A stretch of 64,000 bases of DNA, from assembly GCF_030846775.1 (NCBI RefSeq), contig NZ_CP132910.1, forward strand, positions 1,584,001-1,648,000, given 5' to 3'. How positions within the stretch are numbered: position 1 is the stretch's first letter; the number at the start of each line of letters is the position of its first letter. The notes under the pieces are model-generated. The model was not told where the DNA came from and did no database searches. It was given only the letters and a program-made list of their open reading frames with translations. This document shows positions 17,614 to 26,236 of the stretch, piece after piece. The DNA is from Geothrix sp. 21YS21S-2 (GTDB lineage Bacteria > Acidobacteriota > Holophagae > Holophagales > Holophagaceae). The position numbers were made by a program, and so were the translations under genes.

Positions 17614-17639
17614 AGCTCCCGGAAACGGGAGCTTTTTTT
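17614..17639 (+). terminator. Strong intrinsic terminator
   Basis: Stem AGCTCCCG (17614-17621), GAAA tetraloop, CGGGAGCT (17626-17633), then a run of seven T. It closes the cytochrome gene before yigZ. Confidence 0.95.
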
Positions 17640-17654
17640 GGCATCCTGGAAGAC

Positions 17655-18269
17655 ATGCAGCGCCCCGTCGCACCCGCCGTCCACAAGTTCAGGGAGAAGG
17701 CCTCGGTCTTCCTGACCGAGCTCCACCCCGCCGGCGACGCCGCGGCCCGGGAGGCCATCCTGGCGCGCCTGCGCAAGCGGGACTTCGACGCCAACCACCA
17801 CTGCGCGGCCTGGCGGGAGCTGGGCGGGGCCCAGGGCTCGGACGACGACGGGGAGCCCTCGGGCACCGCCGGGCCGCCCATGCTCCGGGTCCTGGAGGGC
17901 GAGGGCCTGGTGGACGTCCTGGCCGTGTGCATCCGGTGGTTCGGAGGCACGAAGCTGGGCACGGGAGGCCTGGTGAGGGCCTACACGGAGGGCGTCCAGG
18001 GCGCCGTCGCCCTGGCCCGGGAACAGGGCCTCCTGGAGACCGTGAGGGCCTGGCGCCAGGGCTCGATCACCGCGGGACCCGGCCAGGCCCACCTGCCCTT
18101 CTCCGTGCTGGGGGCCTTCCCGGAGGCGGAGATCCTGGGCCAGGACTTCCGCGGGGAGGAGGCCGTCCTGCGGTTCCGCCTGCCCCTGACGGCCGACGGG
18201 GCCCGGGAGGCGGCCCTGGCCGCGCTCTGGCTGGAACGCAGCCGCGGCGGCCGCGTGGACTGGGATTAG
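17655..18269 (+). CDS. YigZ/IMPACT family protein
   Basis: 204 aa. It carries the UPF0029/IMPACT N-terminal signature: DFDANHHCAAW, DDGEPSGTAGPPML, and IRWFGGTKLGTGGLVRAY. The C-terminal half is the short ferredoxin-like second domain. Proteins of this family are linked to translation under stress (IMPACT inhibits GCN2 in eukaryotes); the bacterial role is unclear. Its stop TAG (18267-18269) lies inside the outer arm of repeat copy 2. Confidence 0.92.
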   Translation: MQRPVAPAVHKFREKASVFLTELHPAGDAAAREAILARLRKRDFDANHHCAAWRELGGAQGSDDDGEPSGTAGPPMLRVLEGEGLVDVLAVCIRWFGGTKLGTGGLVRAYTEGVQGAVALAREQGLLETVRAWRQGSITAGPGQAHLPFSVLGAFPEAEILGQDFRGEEAVLRFRLPLTADGAREAALAALWLERSRGGRVDWD

Positions 18270-18535
18270 AGGGTGTCTGCTAAAAGGAAGGCCCCGCGAC
18301 GGCGTCCAGAGGCCCGATTATCGAGCGCAAGGCCCGCAGGAAGTATAAGTCATACTTTCAAGGGTCTTGCACACGAGAAGCGGGCCTCTGGGCGCCGCCC
18401 TTCGGGTGATGGCAGCGGCCACGGCAGTCCAGCGTTCCACTCGTCGACCGATTACCCGAATCGCTCTCCTCGCGGTCCTTGTCCTGCCATGGCCGGTGCC
18501 ATCATCGCGGGGCCTTCCTTTTAGCAGACACCCTC
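18269..18535 (+). mobile_element. Structured inverted-repeat element, copy 2 (MITE-like, TA target)
   Basis: A 267-bp partner of copy 1 in the same orientation. A perfect 33-bp inverted repeat (18266-18298 with 18506-18538) flanks it, with TA on both sides (18267-18268, 18536-18537). Helices: 18305-18316 with 18381-18392 (all 12 positions pair); hairpin 18339-18346 with 18352-18359 around loop AAGTC; hairpin 18449-18453 with 18459-18463 around loop ACCCG. Stem bases differ from copy 1 in matched pairs, while loops and linkers are conserved. There is no coding potential inside. Confidence 0.85.
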
Positions 18536-18630
18536 TAAGGGCCGTTCGCCGATCCTGCTCCGGCGTTCGCCGAATGGCCCCTCCCCCGGGCCCCTGCGTT
18601 CCGTAGCCTGGATGCAGGGAGGTTGGAACC

Positions 18631-18756
18631 ATGGAATTCATACAGGGCGTGATCGACTGCTGCCCCGTGGCCCTCTGGTGGTTCTCCGCGCTGCTCACCC
18701 CGACCCTGGTCGCCCTCATCCCCATGAACAGCGCACAGAAAAGTGGCCGCTCCTGA
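18631..18756 (+). CDS. Small single-pass membrane peptide
   Basis: 41 aa, with one hydrophobic segment running from about Val13 to Met32 that contains paired Trp and Pro-Thr-Pro-like turns. GGGAGG lies 8 bases before the ATG. It opens the LiaF-like / kinase / regulator operon with 29 bases to the next start. No family recognised. The size and place suggest a membrane partner or leader of the LiaF-like protein; that is inference. Confidence 0.55.
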   Translation: MEFIQGVIDCCPVALWWFSALLTPTLVALIPMNSAQKSGRS

Positions 18757-18785
18757 CGATCTGCTAGGCTTTACTGGAGAGATCC

Positions 18786-19508
18786 ATGCAAACGATGAAC
18801 GAGACCCCCGCACCGCAGCCCCACTCCACCCGCCTGTGGATCGGCATCGCCATCATCGTCTTCGGCATCCTCGCGGCCCTGGACAACCTGCCGTTCGTCC
18901 GCGACCACGAGCACTTCTTCCTGAACCTCTGGCCGGTGATCCTGATCATCGTGGGCATCGGCAAGCTGAGCCGCGGCTCCGCGGAAAAGGGGATCTCGGG
19001 CTACCTCTTCATCCTCGCCGGCGGCTTCATCCTGATCCACAACTTCGGCAGCGACAGCCTCGCCAACGCCATGGGGCCCCTGTTCATCGTCGCCGTGGGC
19101 GTCTTCCTGGTCACCAAGGCCCTGCGCAAGAACCGCGGCGTCCCCCCCGACCTGGCGGCGCACGACAGCTTCATCTCCTCCACGGCCATCTTCGGCGGGA
19201 ACAAGCGCCGGGTCACGCACCAGGACTTCAAGGGCGGGGAGCTCACGGCGATCTTCGGCGGGTTCGAGCTGGACCTGCGCCAGGCCACCGTCGAGGGCAA
19301 CCAGGTGCGGGTGGACGTCTTCGTGCTCTTCGGCGGCGGCGAGATCAAGATCCCGCAGCACTGGGCGGTGTCCATGAAGGGCACGGCGATGCTGGGCGGC
19401 TTCGAGGACAAGACCCTCCACATGCCCTCGGCCGAAGGGGACGCCCCCCGGGTCCACCTGGTCGTCACGGGCCTGGTCCTGTTCGGCGGCCTCACCGTAA
19501 TGAACTGA
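18786..19508 (+). CDS. LiaF-like membrane protein (LiaI/LiaF N-terminus, cell-wall stress C-terminus)
   Basis: 240 aa. Four hydrophobic segments fill the first 120 residues (LiaI/DUF5668-like: WPVILIIVGIG, GGFILIHNFG). The C-terminal half is the repeated beta-domain of LiaF/DUF2154: STAIFGGNKR, LTAIFGGFELDL, VFVLFGGGEI, VTGLVLFGG. In Firmicutes LiaF inhibits a sensor kinase that reacts to cell-wall damage. GGAGAG lies 4 bases upstream of the ATG. One base separates it from the sensor kinase gene. Confidence 0.82.
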   Translation: MQTMNETPAPQPHSTRLWIGIAIIVFGILAALDNLPFVRDHEHFFLNLWPVILIIVGIGKLSRGSAEKGISGYLFILAGGFILIHNFGSDSLANAMGPLFIVAVGVFLVTKALRKNRGVPPDLAAHDSFISSTAIFGGNKRRVTHQDFKGGELTAIFGGFELDLRQATVEGNQVRVDVFVLFGGGEIKIPQHWAVSMKGTAMLGGFEDKTLHMPSAEGDAPRVHLVVTGLVLFGGLTVMN

Positions 19509-19509
19509 C

Positions 19510-20568
19510 GTGAACCCCATCACCAGCAGCCGCGCCCGCTTGGGGACCTACCTCCTGGGGTGGGTCCCCATCGTGGCGCTCCTGACCTTCGTGGCCATGA
19601 GCCAGGGCTGGCGCCTCGCGGAGGCCCTGGTGCTCGGGGTGCCCATGTGCGCGGGGGGGGCGTTCCTGTTCCTGTCCTCCTGGTACCTGTGCCGCGCCCT
19701 GCCGCTGCGGTCCACGCGCCTGGGAAGCCACTGGACCGCGTGGATCCTGGCGGCCGTGATCATGGCCGCCCTCTGGGCCTGGGCGGGCGTGGCCCTGGCC
19801 TGGTGCCTGGACAAGCTGACGCCCCTGGCCGGGCTCTACCACCGGGCCCAGGCGGCCCTGCCCACCCTGCTGGGCATCGGCGTGGTGCTCTACCTGGCCA
19901 CGCTCACCCTCCACTACCTCCTGGACGCCGTGGACCTGGGCAAGCTCTCCGAGGCCCGGGAGGCGGAGTTCCGCATCCTGGCCCAGGACGCCGAGCTCCG
20001 CGCCCTCAGGGCCCAGCTCAACCCCCACTTCCTGTTCAACAGCCTCAACTCCATCAGCGCCCTCACCACCATCGACCCTCCCAGGGCGCGCGCCATGTGC
20101 ATCCTCCTCTCGGACTTCCTGCGCGGCAGCCTGCGCCTGGGGGAGAAGCGCCTGGTCTCCCTGTCGGAGGAGGTGGACCTGCTCAAGGCCTACCTCTCCA
20201 TCGAGCAGATCCGGTTCGGCAGCCGGCTCCAGGTCCAGTGGGAGATCGACCCGTCCACCCTGGGCGAGCCGATCCCCGCCCTCCTCCTGCAGCCCCTGGT
20301 GGAGAACGCCATCAAACACGGCATCGCCGGCCTCACCGAGGGCGGCGTGGTGCGCGTGGCCTCCCGCCGGGAGGGCAACGTGCTCGAGCTCCTGGTGGAG
20401 AACCCCGTGGATGCGGACACCCCGGTCGTGCCCGGCCTGGGCCTCGGGCTCAGGCAGGTGCGGAGCCGGCTCCAGATGCGGTTCGGGGACCGCATGCGGT
20501 TCGAGGCGGGCACGTCGGACGGGGTCCACCGGGTCCGGATGGTCTTTCCAAGCGAGGTCAAGCCATGA
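19510..20568 (+). CDS. LytS/YehU-type sensor histidine kinase
   Basis: 352 aa. Four N-terminal membrane helices, then a His_kinase (PF06580) domain with LNPHFLFNSLNS (His173) and a HATPase domain (QPLVENAIKHG, GLGLRQVRSRL). This class partners LytTR regulators. The start codon is GTG at 19510, one base after the LiaF-like stop. Its own stop overlaps the regulator start (ATGA), so translation is coupled. The signal is probably relayed through the LiaF-like protein (inference). Confidence 0.92.
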   Translation: MNPITSSRARLGTYLLGWVPIVALLTFVAMSQGWRLAEALVLGVPMCAGGAFLFLSSWYLCRALPLRSTRLGSHWTAWILAAVIMAALWAWAGVALAWCLDKLTPLAGLYHRAQAALPTLLGIGVVLYLATLTLHYLLDAVDLGKLSEAREAEFRILAQDAELRALRAQLNPHFLFNSLNSISALTTIDPPRARAMCILLSDFLRGSLRLGEKRLVSLSEEVDLLKAYLSIEQIRFGSRLQVQWEIDPSTLGEPIPALLLQPLVENAIKHGIAGLTEGGVVRVASRREGNVLELLVENPVDADTPVVPGLGLGLRQVRSRLQMRFGDRMRFEAGTSDGVHRVRMVFPSEVKP

Positions 20569-21329
20569 ACGAGAGAACCTACACCGCCATCGTCGTGGAC
20601 GACGAGGACCTGGCCCGGGCCATCGTCGCCGAGCACCTGGGCGTCCATCCCGAGATCAAGGTCGTCGCCAGCTGCGCCAACGGCTTCGAGGCGGTCAAGG
20701 CCGCCACGGAGCACAAGCCCGACCTCCTGTTCCTGGACATCCAGATGCCCAAGCTCAACGGCTTCGAGGTCCTGGAGCTGCTGGACCCCCAGCCCACGGT
20801 CGTGTTCATCACCGCCTACGACCAGCACGCCCTGAAGGCCTTCGAGGTCCACGCCGTGGACTACCTCCTCAAGCCCTTCGACGCCGAGCGGTTCGAGGAG
20901 GCCCTGGTGCGCGCCAAGGCGAGATGCGACCAGGGCGCCCCCGCCGGACCCCAGCCCGCGGAGCTCTCCGACGCCGCCCGCAGCGACTGGCCCCTGGACC
21001 GCCTCGTGGTCAAGGACGGCACCAAGGTGACCCTCATCCCGCTGGCCAAGCTGGACTACGTGCAGGCCCAGGACGACTACGTGCTCCTGAAGACCCCCGA
21101 GAAGAGCCACCTCAAGCAGCAGACCATCTCCAGCCTGGAGACCCGCCTGGACCCCAACCGCTTCCTGCGCATCCACCGGAGCTTCATCATCCAGCTGGAC
21201 CGCCTGGCCCGCCTGGAGCAGACGCCGTCGGAGAGCTGGGTGGCCGTGCTGCACGACGGGACCCGCCTGCCGGTGAGCAAGAGCGGGTACGCTCGGCTGA
21301 AGACGATGCTGGAGAAAGGAAGCGTCTGA
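20565..21329 (+). CDS. LytTR-family response regulator
   Basis: 254 aa. The receiver has VVDDED, phospho-acceptor Asp58 in LFLDIQMP and a conserved Lys in DYLLKPF. A Pro/Ala-rich linker leads to the LytTR DNA-binding domain (YVQAQDDYVLL, RFLRIHRSFIIQL, LPVSKSGYARLK). It is coupled to the kinase gene by an ATGA overlap. LytTR regulators often act on envelope or competence genes; the neighbouring membrane genes are the obvious first target. Confidence 0.95.
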   Translation: MNERTYTAIVVDDEDLARAIVAEHLGVHPEIKVVASCANGFEAVKAATEHKPDLLFLDIQMPKLNGFEVLELLDPQPTVVFITAYDQHALKAFEVHAVDYLLKPFDAERFEEALVRAKARCDQGAPAGPQPAELSDAARSDWPLDRLVVKDGTKVTLIPLAKLDYVQAQDDYVLLKTPEKSHLKQQTISSLETRLDPNRFLRIHRSFIIQLDRLARLEQTPSESWVAVLHDGTRLPVSKSGYARLKTMLEKGSV

Positions 21330-21355
21330 CCGGCATCCAAGGAAGGGAGGCCCAA

Positions 21356-21754
21356 ATGACTCTTCCTCGATTCCTCTCCCAGGCCGCACCCATTGCAGCT
21401 CGTTTGGTACTTGGCCTGCTCTTTACGGTCACCGGCCTGAACGGCTTCCTCGACTTCCTCCCCAGGCCCACGGCGCCCATGCCGGAAGGGGCCGCCGCCT
21501 TCGCGGGGGCGATGATGAAGACCGGCTATCTGCTCCAGCTCGTCGCGGGAACCCAGGTGGTGGCCGGGGTCCTGCTTCTCCTCGGCCGGTTCGTGCCCCT
21601 GGCCCTTACGCTGCTGGCGCCGGTGATCGTGAACATCATCTGCTTCCACGTCTTCCTGCTGCCCTCCGGCATCGGGCCCGGGATGGTGGCGTTGGTCCTG
21701 GAGCTCTACATGGCCTGGACCCGTCGCGCGGCCTTCCGGACGCTGTTCGGGTAG
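21356..21754 (+). CDS. DoxX-like small membrane protein
   Basis: 132 aa, four hydrophobic helices. The first has ARLVLGLLFTVTGLNGF and a central one has GTQVVAGVLLLLGRFVPLAL, the DoxX/DoxD-like pattern. Molecular role unknown in most bacteria. AAGGGAGG lies 5 bases before the ATG, 26 bases after the regulator, so it is the last gene of the operon. The stop TAG is directly followed by an inverted-repeat element. Confidence 0.8.
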   Translation: MTLPRFLSQAAPIAARLVLGLLFTVTGLNGFLDFLPRPTAPMPEGAAAFAGAMMKTGYLLQLVAGTQVVAGVLLLLGRFVPLALTLLAPVIVNIICFHVFLLPSGIGPGMVALVLELYMAWTRRAAFRTLFG

Positions 21755-22039
21755 GCCGCCAGAAATAAATGTGGCAATCCGTTCCAACGCGGCGAAAGGC
21801 GCAAGAGGATCTTCGGGTTTGCAGAATCCCATCCGTTCGAAGGCTGTGGGGAAATGCTTGTCGCCGAGGCGCCGAGGAGCCGAGGATCGCCGAAGGGATC
21901 AGGCTCTGGGGTTGACCACCCTCCTGATCCCGCCATCCTTGAGCGGCCAGTTGTGGATCAACCCGCCCGGCATGTGCCATTCCGTCACCCATTGGCAGGT
22001 GCCTGGAACACGGTATTAGGTACATGTATTTCTGGCGGC
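21755..22039. repeat. Inverted-repeat element at the doxX stop (MITE-like)
   Basis: 18-bp terminal repeats, GCCGCCAGAAATAAATGT at 21755-21772 and its complement at 22022-22039, match at 17 of 18 positions. The 285-bp unit has no coding potential and fills the 325-base gap between doxX and birA. TAG stands directly to its left and one base beyond its right end. It is unrelated in sequence to the two TA-flanked elements. A short 6-bp stem (CATAGG 22039-22044 with CCTATG 22070-22075) follows. Confidence 0.55.
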
Positions 22040-22079
22040 ATAGGTGCATCGCCATTACATGTTGTGACGCCTATGTAGC

Positions 22080-22754
22080 TTAGGCCAGGCCGGACACATC
22101 CCCTGCCGTGAGATCGGCAAAACCCCCGCCGGCGAGTTCCACTCTCAGCCGGCCGTCGCCCAGCCAACCCACGCAGACACCCTGCCCCTCCTCCCATCGG
22201 ACGGCGTCCCCGGCGCCAGGCCAGAGGAAGGGCGGCACCCGGAGGATCTCCAGGTCCTCCCAGGCGTCCAGGATGTCCCGGGCCAGGGCGGGCGCCGCCG
22301 GGACGGGGCCGGTGGCCAGGTCCCGGAGGCAGGCGGGGGGGATCCTCCGGCCGGGGATGTCGGGGGCCTGCTCCAGGTTGATGCCCAGGCCCAGGAGGAC
22401 CCGGTCCCCCTTGGCCTGGCCGATGATGCCGCCCACCTTCACCAGGCGGCCCTCCTTGCGCGCCACGAGGTCGTTGGGCCACTTGAGGCCCAGAGGGGCC
22501 CCGGAGGGCTCCAGGACCTCCACGACGGCCGCCATGGCCCGCTGGAGGAGGAGGCCGGGGGGCACCCGGGGCGCGGGCAGGCATGCGGATAGCCAGAGCC
22601 CGGCGCCGGGGCGGCTCACCCAGGTGTTGCCGGCCTGGCCCCGGCCCAGGCGCTGTTCGCCGGCGAGGACGCCGCAGCAGCCCAGCTCCGGGTGGCGCTC
22701 CAGGAAGGCCTGGGTGGAATCCACCACCCCCAGGCGGATCAGCGGGAGGGGCAT
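22080..22754 (-). CDS. birA: Biotin--[acetyl-CoA-carboxylase] ligase, catalytic domain only
   Basis: 224 aa. It shows the ligase motifs DSTQAF, AGEQRLGRGQAGNTW (ATP/biotin loop, GRGRxG-like), LKWPNDLV and KVGGIIGQ, then GLGINLEQ. The N-terminal winged-helix repressor domain of E. coli BirA is absent, so it should biotinylate carrier protein without acting as a repressor. It overlaps the end of the pantothenate kinase gene by 16 bases. Confidence 0.93.
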   Translation of the reverse strand: MPLPLIRLGVVDSTQAFLERHPELGCCGVLAGEQRLGRGQAGNTWVSRPGAGLWLSACLPAPRVPPGLLLQRAMAAVVEVLEPSGAPLGLKWPNDLVARKEGRLVKVGGIIGQAKGDRVLLGLGINLEQAPDIPGRRIPPACLRDLATGPVPAAPALARDILDAWEDLEILRVPPFLWPGAGDAVRWEEGQGVCVGWLGDGRLRVELAGGGFADLTAGDVSGLA

Positions 22755-23539
22755 GGCTTGCGGTTCTTAAGCCAGAGGATGCGCAGGCCGTCCAGGGTGA
22801 GGTCGGGGGCCACCTCCTGGATGAAGCGGCTGGCGGGGGCGATGACCTTGGCCAGGCCGCCGGTGGCCACCACCTTGGAGCCCGGGAACTCGGCCAGCAG
22901 GCGTTCCAGGATGCCGTCCACCTGGCCCACGTAGCCGTAGAAGAGGCCGGACTGCATGGCCTGGATGGTGGAGCGCCCCACGAGGCGCTCGGGCTCGGCG
23001 ATCTCCACCCGGGGCAGCCGGGAGGCGCGCTGGAACAAGGCCTCGGCGCTGATCTTCAGGCCGGGGCAGATGATGCCGCCCAGGTACTCGCGCTTGTCGT
23101 TGACCACGTCGAAGGTCGTGGCGGTGCCGAAGTCCACGGCGATCAGCGGGGCGCCGTAGGCCTCCAGGCCCGCCACGGCGTTGACGATGCGGTCCGCGCC
23201 CAGTTCGGCGGGGTTGTCCAGCAGGACCTTGAGGCCCGTCCTGATGCCGGGCTCGATCCAGAGGGGCTCGGCCTTGAAGTAGACCCGGAGCCAGGCGTCC
23301 AGGACCGGATGCAGGGGCGGCACGACGCTGGAGATGACCACGTGCCGGATCGCCGCGGGATCGATCCCAGCGTGCTTGAGCAGGGCGAGGCTGGACAGGC
23401 CGTACTCGTCCACGGTGCGCTCCCGGCTCGTGGCCAGGCGCCAGGAATGCAGGATGGGGCCCGCGTCCCCCGCGGCGAGGTCGAAGATGCCCAGGACGAT
23501 GTTGGTGTTGCCGACGTCCACGGCCAGCAGAAGGCTCAT
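22739..23539 (-). CDS. coaX: Type III pantothenate kinase
   Basis: 266 aa. It catalyses the first step of coenzyme A synthesis. The motifs are DVGNTN (phosphate loop), GADRIVNAVAG and DFGTATTFDVV, with GGIICPGLKIS near residue 150; all belong to the CoaX class. The ATG at 23539 has GGAG 5 bases upstream. Its end overlaps birA, placing CoA and biotin metabolism in one transcript. Confidence 0.96.
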   Translation of the reverse strand: MSLLLAVDVGNTNIVLGIFDLAAGDAGPILHSWRLATSRERTVDEYGLSSLALLKHAGIDPAAIRHVVISSVVPPLHPVLDAWLRVYFKAEPLWIEPGIRTGLKVLLDNPAELGADRIVNAVAGLEAYGAPLIAVDFGTATTFDVVNDKREYLGGIICPGLKISAEALFQRASRLPRVEIAEPERLVGRSTIQAMQSGLFYGYVGQVDGILERLLAEFPGSKVVATGGLAKVIAPASRFIQEVAPDLTLDGLRILWLKNRKPCPSR

Positions 23540-23589
23540 AGGTGCTCCAACCTCCAAGAATGGCCTACGTCGCGATGCCGATCAATCCA

Positions 23590-24189
23590 TTAGGCCTGTA
23601 ATGGGGAGGGCGGCGCGCTGATGCCTTCCTTCCAGTGCTTGCGGCACAGCGCGGTGTAGCTCTCGTTGCCGCCGATGAGCACCTGGGGGCCCTCCAGGGC
23701 CACCTTCCCGTCCACGATCCGGGCGTTCATGGTGGCCTTCTTGCCGCACCAGCAGATGGTCTTCAGCTCCTCGATGCGGTCCGCCAGGGCCAGCAGCGCG
23801 GCCGAGCCCGGGAAGAGCTCCCCGCGGAAGTCCGAGCGCAGGCCGAAGGCCATGACGGGGATGCCGGTGCGGTCGGAGAGGTCGCAGAACTGGACCACCT
23901 GCTCGCGGGTGAGGAACTGGGCCTCGTCGATGAGGATGCAGTTGGGCGCGCCCTTCCCGGCCACCGTGGCGGCGTGGAGCTCGAAGATGTCGGTGTCGGG
24001 CTTGATCATGGCGTCCACGGGGGCCTCGAGGCCGATGCGGGCGCGGATGAGGTTGGCCCCCTCGCGGGTGTCCACGCTGGGCTTGTAGAGGTGCACGCTC
24101 TGGTGGCGCTCGTGGTAGTTGTAGCGGACGGTGAGCACCTGGATGCTCTTGCCGGCGTTCATCGCGCCGTATCGGAAGAAGACAGTCAC
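23590..24189 (-). CDS. tdk: Thymidine kinase
   Basis: 199 aa, type II thymidine kinase for thymidine salvage. The P-loop GAMNAGKS is near residue 10, the Walker B region ILIDEAQF near 90, and the C-terminal zinc-binding residues are in CWCGKKA and the later LCRKHW. The start is a GTG at 24189 with a GGGGGT ribosome site 6-8 bases upstream; no ATG precedes the P-loop. Confidence 0.94.
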   Translation of the reverse strand: MTVFFRYGAMNAGKSIQVLTVRYNYHERHQSVHLYKPSVDTREGANLIRARIGLEAPVDAMIKPDTDIFELHAATVAGKGAPNCILIDEAQFLTREQVVQFCDLSDRTGIPVMAFGLRSDFRGELFPGSAALLALADRIEELKTICWCGKKATMNARIVDGKVALEGPQVLIGGNESYTALCRKHWKEGISAPPSPLQA

Positions 24190-24227
24190 CCTGGTACCCC
24201 CATCGAATGGATACGCCAGTATAGCGG

Positions 24228-26189
24228 CTACTTCTGGGCTTCCTCCAGCGCGGTCTGGGCCTCCTCCCAGGCGCTCATGGCGTAGGCGAGCTCGGTCTCG
24301 AGGGCCTTCTGGGCGCCCAGCCTGGCGCCGAAGACCTCCCAGTCCGCGGGGTCCGCCGCGGCCAGTTCCCTGGCGAGCCCGGCGAGACGGCCTTCCAGGT
24401 CCGCCACCGCGGCCTCGGCCTCCTGCACCTTGCGCTCCCAGCGCTTGACGGTCTTCTGGCGCTCGCGGTCGATGGGCTGCGGCTTCTGGGGCTGGGACTT
24501 CTGGGGCTGGGGTTTGGGGGGCTCGGGCTTGCGCCGGGGCTTCTCCTCCTCCACCTCGGCCTCCGCGGGCTCCTGGCCGATGTCCAGGTCGACCCAGGCC
24601 TGGTTGTCCTCGTAGCCGCCCTCGCGGAACTCGGTCCGGTTCTCGTGCACGCGCAGGATGCTGTCGGCCACACGCCCCAGGAGGTAGCGGTCGTGGGTCA
24701 CCACCACCACCGCGCCCGTGAAGCTGAGGATGGTGTCCTCCATGGCCTCCATGGAGTGGATGTCCATGTGGTTGGTGGGCTCGTCCAGCAGCAGGAGGTT
24801 GACGCCCTCGCGGATCAGTGTGGCCACGGAGAGCCGCGCGCGCTCGCCGCCGGAGAGCACGGTGACGGGCTTGTCCACCTCGTCGCCGCGGAAGGAGAAC
24901 TTGGCCAGGAAGCCCAGCACGTCCTGCTTGGGCGCCATGGGGATCACGGCCTGGATCTGCTGGAAGACCGTGTTGCGGGGATCCAGGTTCTTGTGGTGCT
25001 GGTCGAAGTAGCCCAGCTTCACCTGGCTGCCCAGGCGCGAGCCGCCCGTGATGAACTCGATCTCCCCGGCGATGGCCTTCAGGAGCGTGGACTTCCCGGT
25101 GCCGTTGAGGCCGACGATGGCGAGCTTCTGCCCGCGCTTGACCTGGAAGTGGTCCAGGGGCTCGAACAGCGGGACCCCGTCCCAGCCCACCGAGGCCTTG
25201 TCCAGCACCAGGGCGGTGTCGCCGCTGCGCTGGGTCTCGGGGAAGCTGAACTTGATGCGGCGGCGGTCCTTGAGGGGCTTCTCCAGGCGCTGCATCTTGG
25301 AGAGCTGCGTGCGGCGGCCCCGGGCGATCTTGGTGTCCTGGCCGGCGATGTTGCGGCGGATGTAGTCCTCCTGCCGCTTGATGTACTCCTGCTGGCGCTC
25401 GAAATGGCGCTCGGCGATCTCGATCTCCGCTTCCTTCTTCTCGATGAACTCGGTGTAGTTCCCCTCGTAGGCGCGGCTGCGGCCCAGCTCGATCTCGAGG
25501 ATGCTGGTGGCGATGCGGTCGAGGAAGTAGCGGTCGTGGCTGATGACGGCCACGGTGGCGTTCGTGCCGTTGATGAAGCTCTCCAGCCAGCGCAGGCTGG
25601 GCAGGTCCAGGTGGTTGGTGGGCTCGTCCAGCAGCAGGAGGTCCTGGCCCTGGAGGATGGCCTTGGCGAGCATCACCCGGCTCTTCTGCCCGCCGCTGAG
25701 CTCCAGCACGTTCTTCTCCATCAGCTCGGGCGCGAAGCCCAGCGCGAACAGGATGCTCTCGGCCCGGCTGCGGATGGTGAACCCGTCGAGGCGCTCGAAG
25801 GCCTCCTGCACCTTCTGGTAGCGCTCCATCACGGCGTCCAGGTCCACGCCCGGCTCGGCCATGCGGTGTTCGAGGTCGCGCATCTCGTGCTGCAGGGATT
25901 CCACGTCCCCGAAGGCGGCCATGGCCTCCTCGAGGATGGTGCCGCCGGTGGCCGGCACCAGGTCCTGCGCGTAGTGGCCCACGCGGATGCCCCGCTCGGC
26001 GGTGGGCCGCACCACGGTGCCGTTGTCCAGCTCCAGTTCGCCCAGCAGCACCTTGAAGACCGTGCTCTTGCCGGCGCCGTTGCGGCCGATGACGCCCCAG
26101 CACTCGTCCTCCTGGATGGCCCAGGTGACGTCCTTCAGCACCTCGTGGGGGCCGAAGCTGAGGAAGGCGTGGTTGAGGCTGGCGAGCAT
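24228..26189 (-). CDS. ABC-F family ATPase (Uup/EttA-like)
   Basis: 653 aa with two ABC ATPase domains and no membrane part. Domain 1 has GRNGAGKST, LSGGQKSR and LLLLDEPTNHLD; domain 2 has GLNGTGKST, LSGGERARLS and LLLLDEPTNHMD. The interdomain linker has the charged PtIM-like helix. A C-terminal Lys/Pro-rich segment plus coiled coil (about 560-653) resembles Uup. ABC-F proteins act on ribosomes; the exact subgroup is not certain. It is separated from tRNA-Ala by a terminator. Confidence 0.93.
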   Translation of the reverse strand: MLASLNHAFLSFGPHEVLKDVTWAIQEDECWGVIGRNGAGKSTVFKVLLGELELDNGTVVRPTAERGIRVGHYAQDLVPATGGTILEEAMAAFGDVESLQHEMRDLEHRMAEPGVDLDAVMERYQKVQEAFERLDGFTIRSRAESILFALGFAPELMEKNVLELSGGQKSRVMLAKAILQGQDLLLLDEPTNHLDLPSLRWLESFINGTNATVAVISHDRYFLDRIATSILEIELGRSRAYEGNYTEFIEKKEAEIEIAERHFERQQEYIKRQEDYIRRNIAGQDTKIARGRRTQLSKMQRLEKPLKDRRRIKFSFPETQRSGDTALVLDKASVGWDGVPLFEPLDHFQVKRGQKLAIVGLNGTGKSTLLKAIAGEIEFITGGSRLGSQVKLGYFDQHHKNLDPRNTVFQQIQAVIPMAPKQDVLGFLAKFSFRGDEVDKPVTVLSGGERARLSVATLIREGVNLLLLDEPTNHMDIHSMEAMEDTILSFTGAVVVVTHDRYLLGRVADSILRVHENRTEFREGGYEDNQAWVDLDIGQEPAEAEVEEEKPRRKPEPPKPQPQKSQPQKPQPIDRERQKTVKRWERKVQEAEAAVADLEGRLAGLARELAAADPADWEVFGARLGAQKALETELAYAMSAWEEAQTALEEAQK

Positions 26190-26204
26190 ATCTGTTTTTT
26201 TAAG

Positions 26205-26236
26205 AAAAGAGGCCACCGGGTTGGTGGCCTCTGTTT

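Noticed and set aside
18535-18813. 92-codon minus-strand ORF opposite the 41-aa membrane peptide.
   Set aside because: No ribosome site, no recognisable domain, and it overlaps the better-supported operon start on the plus strand.
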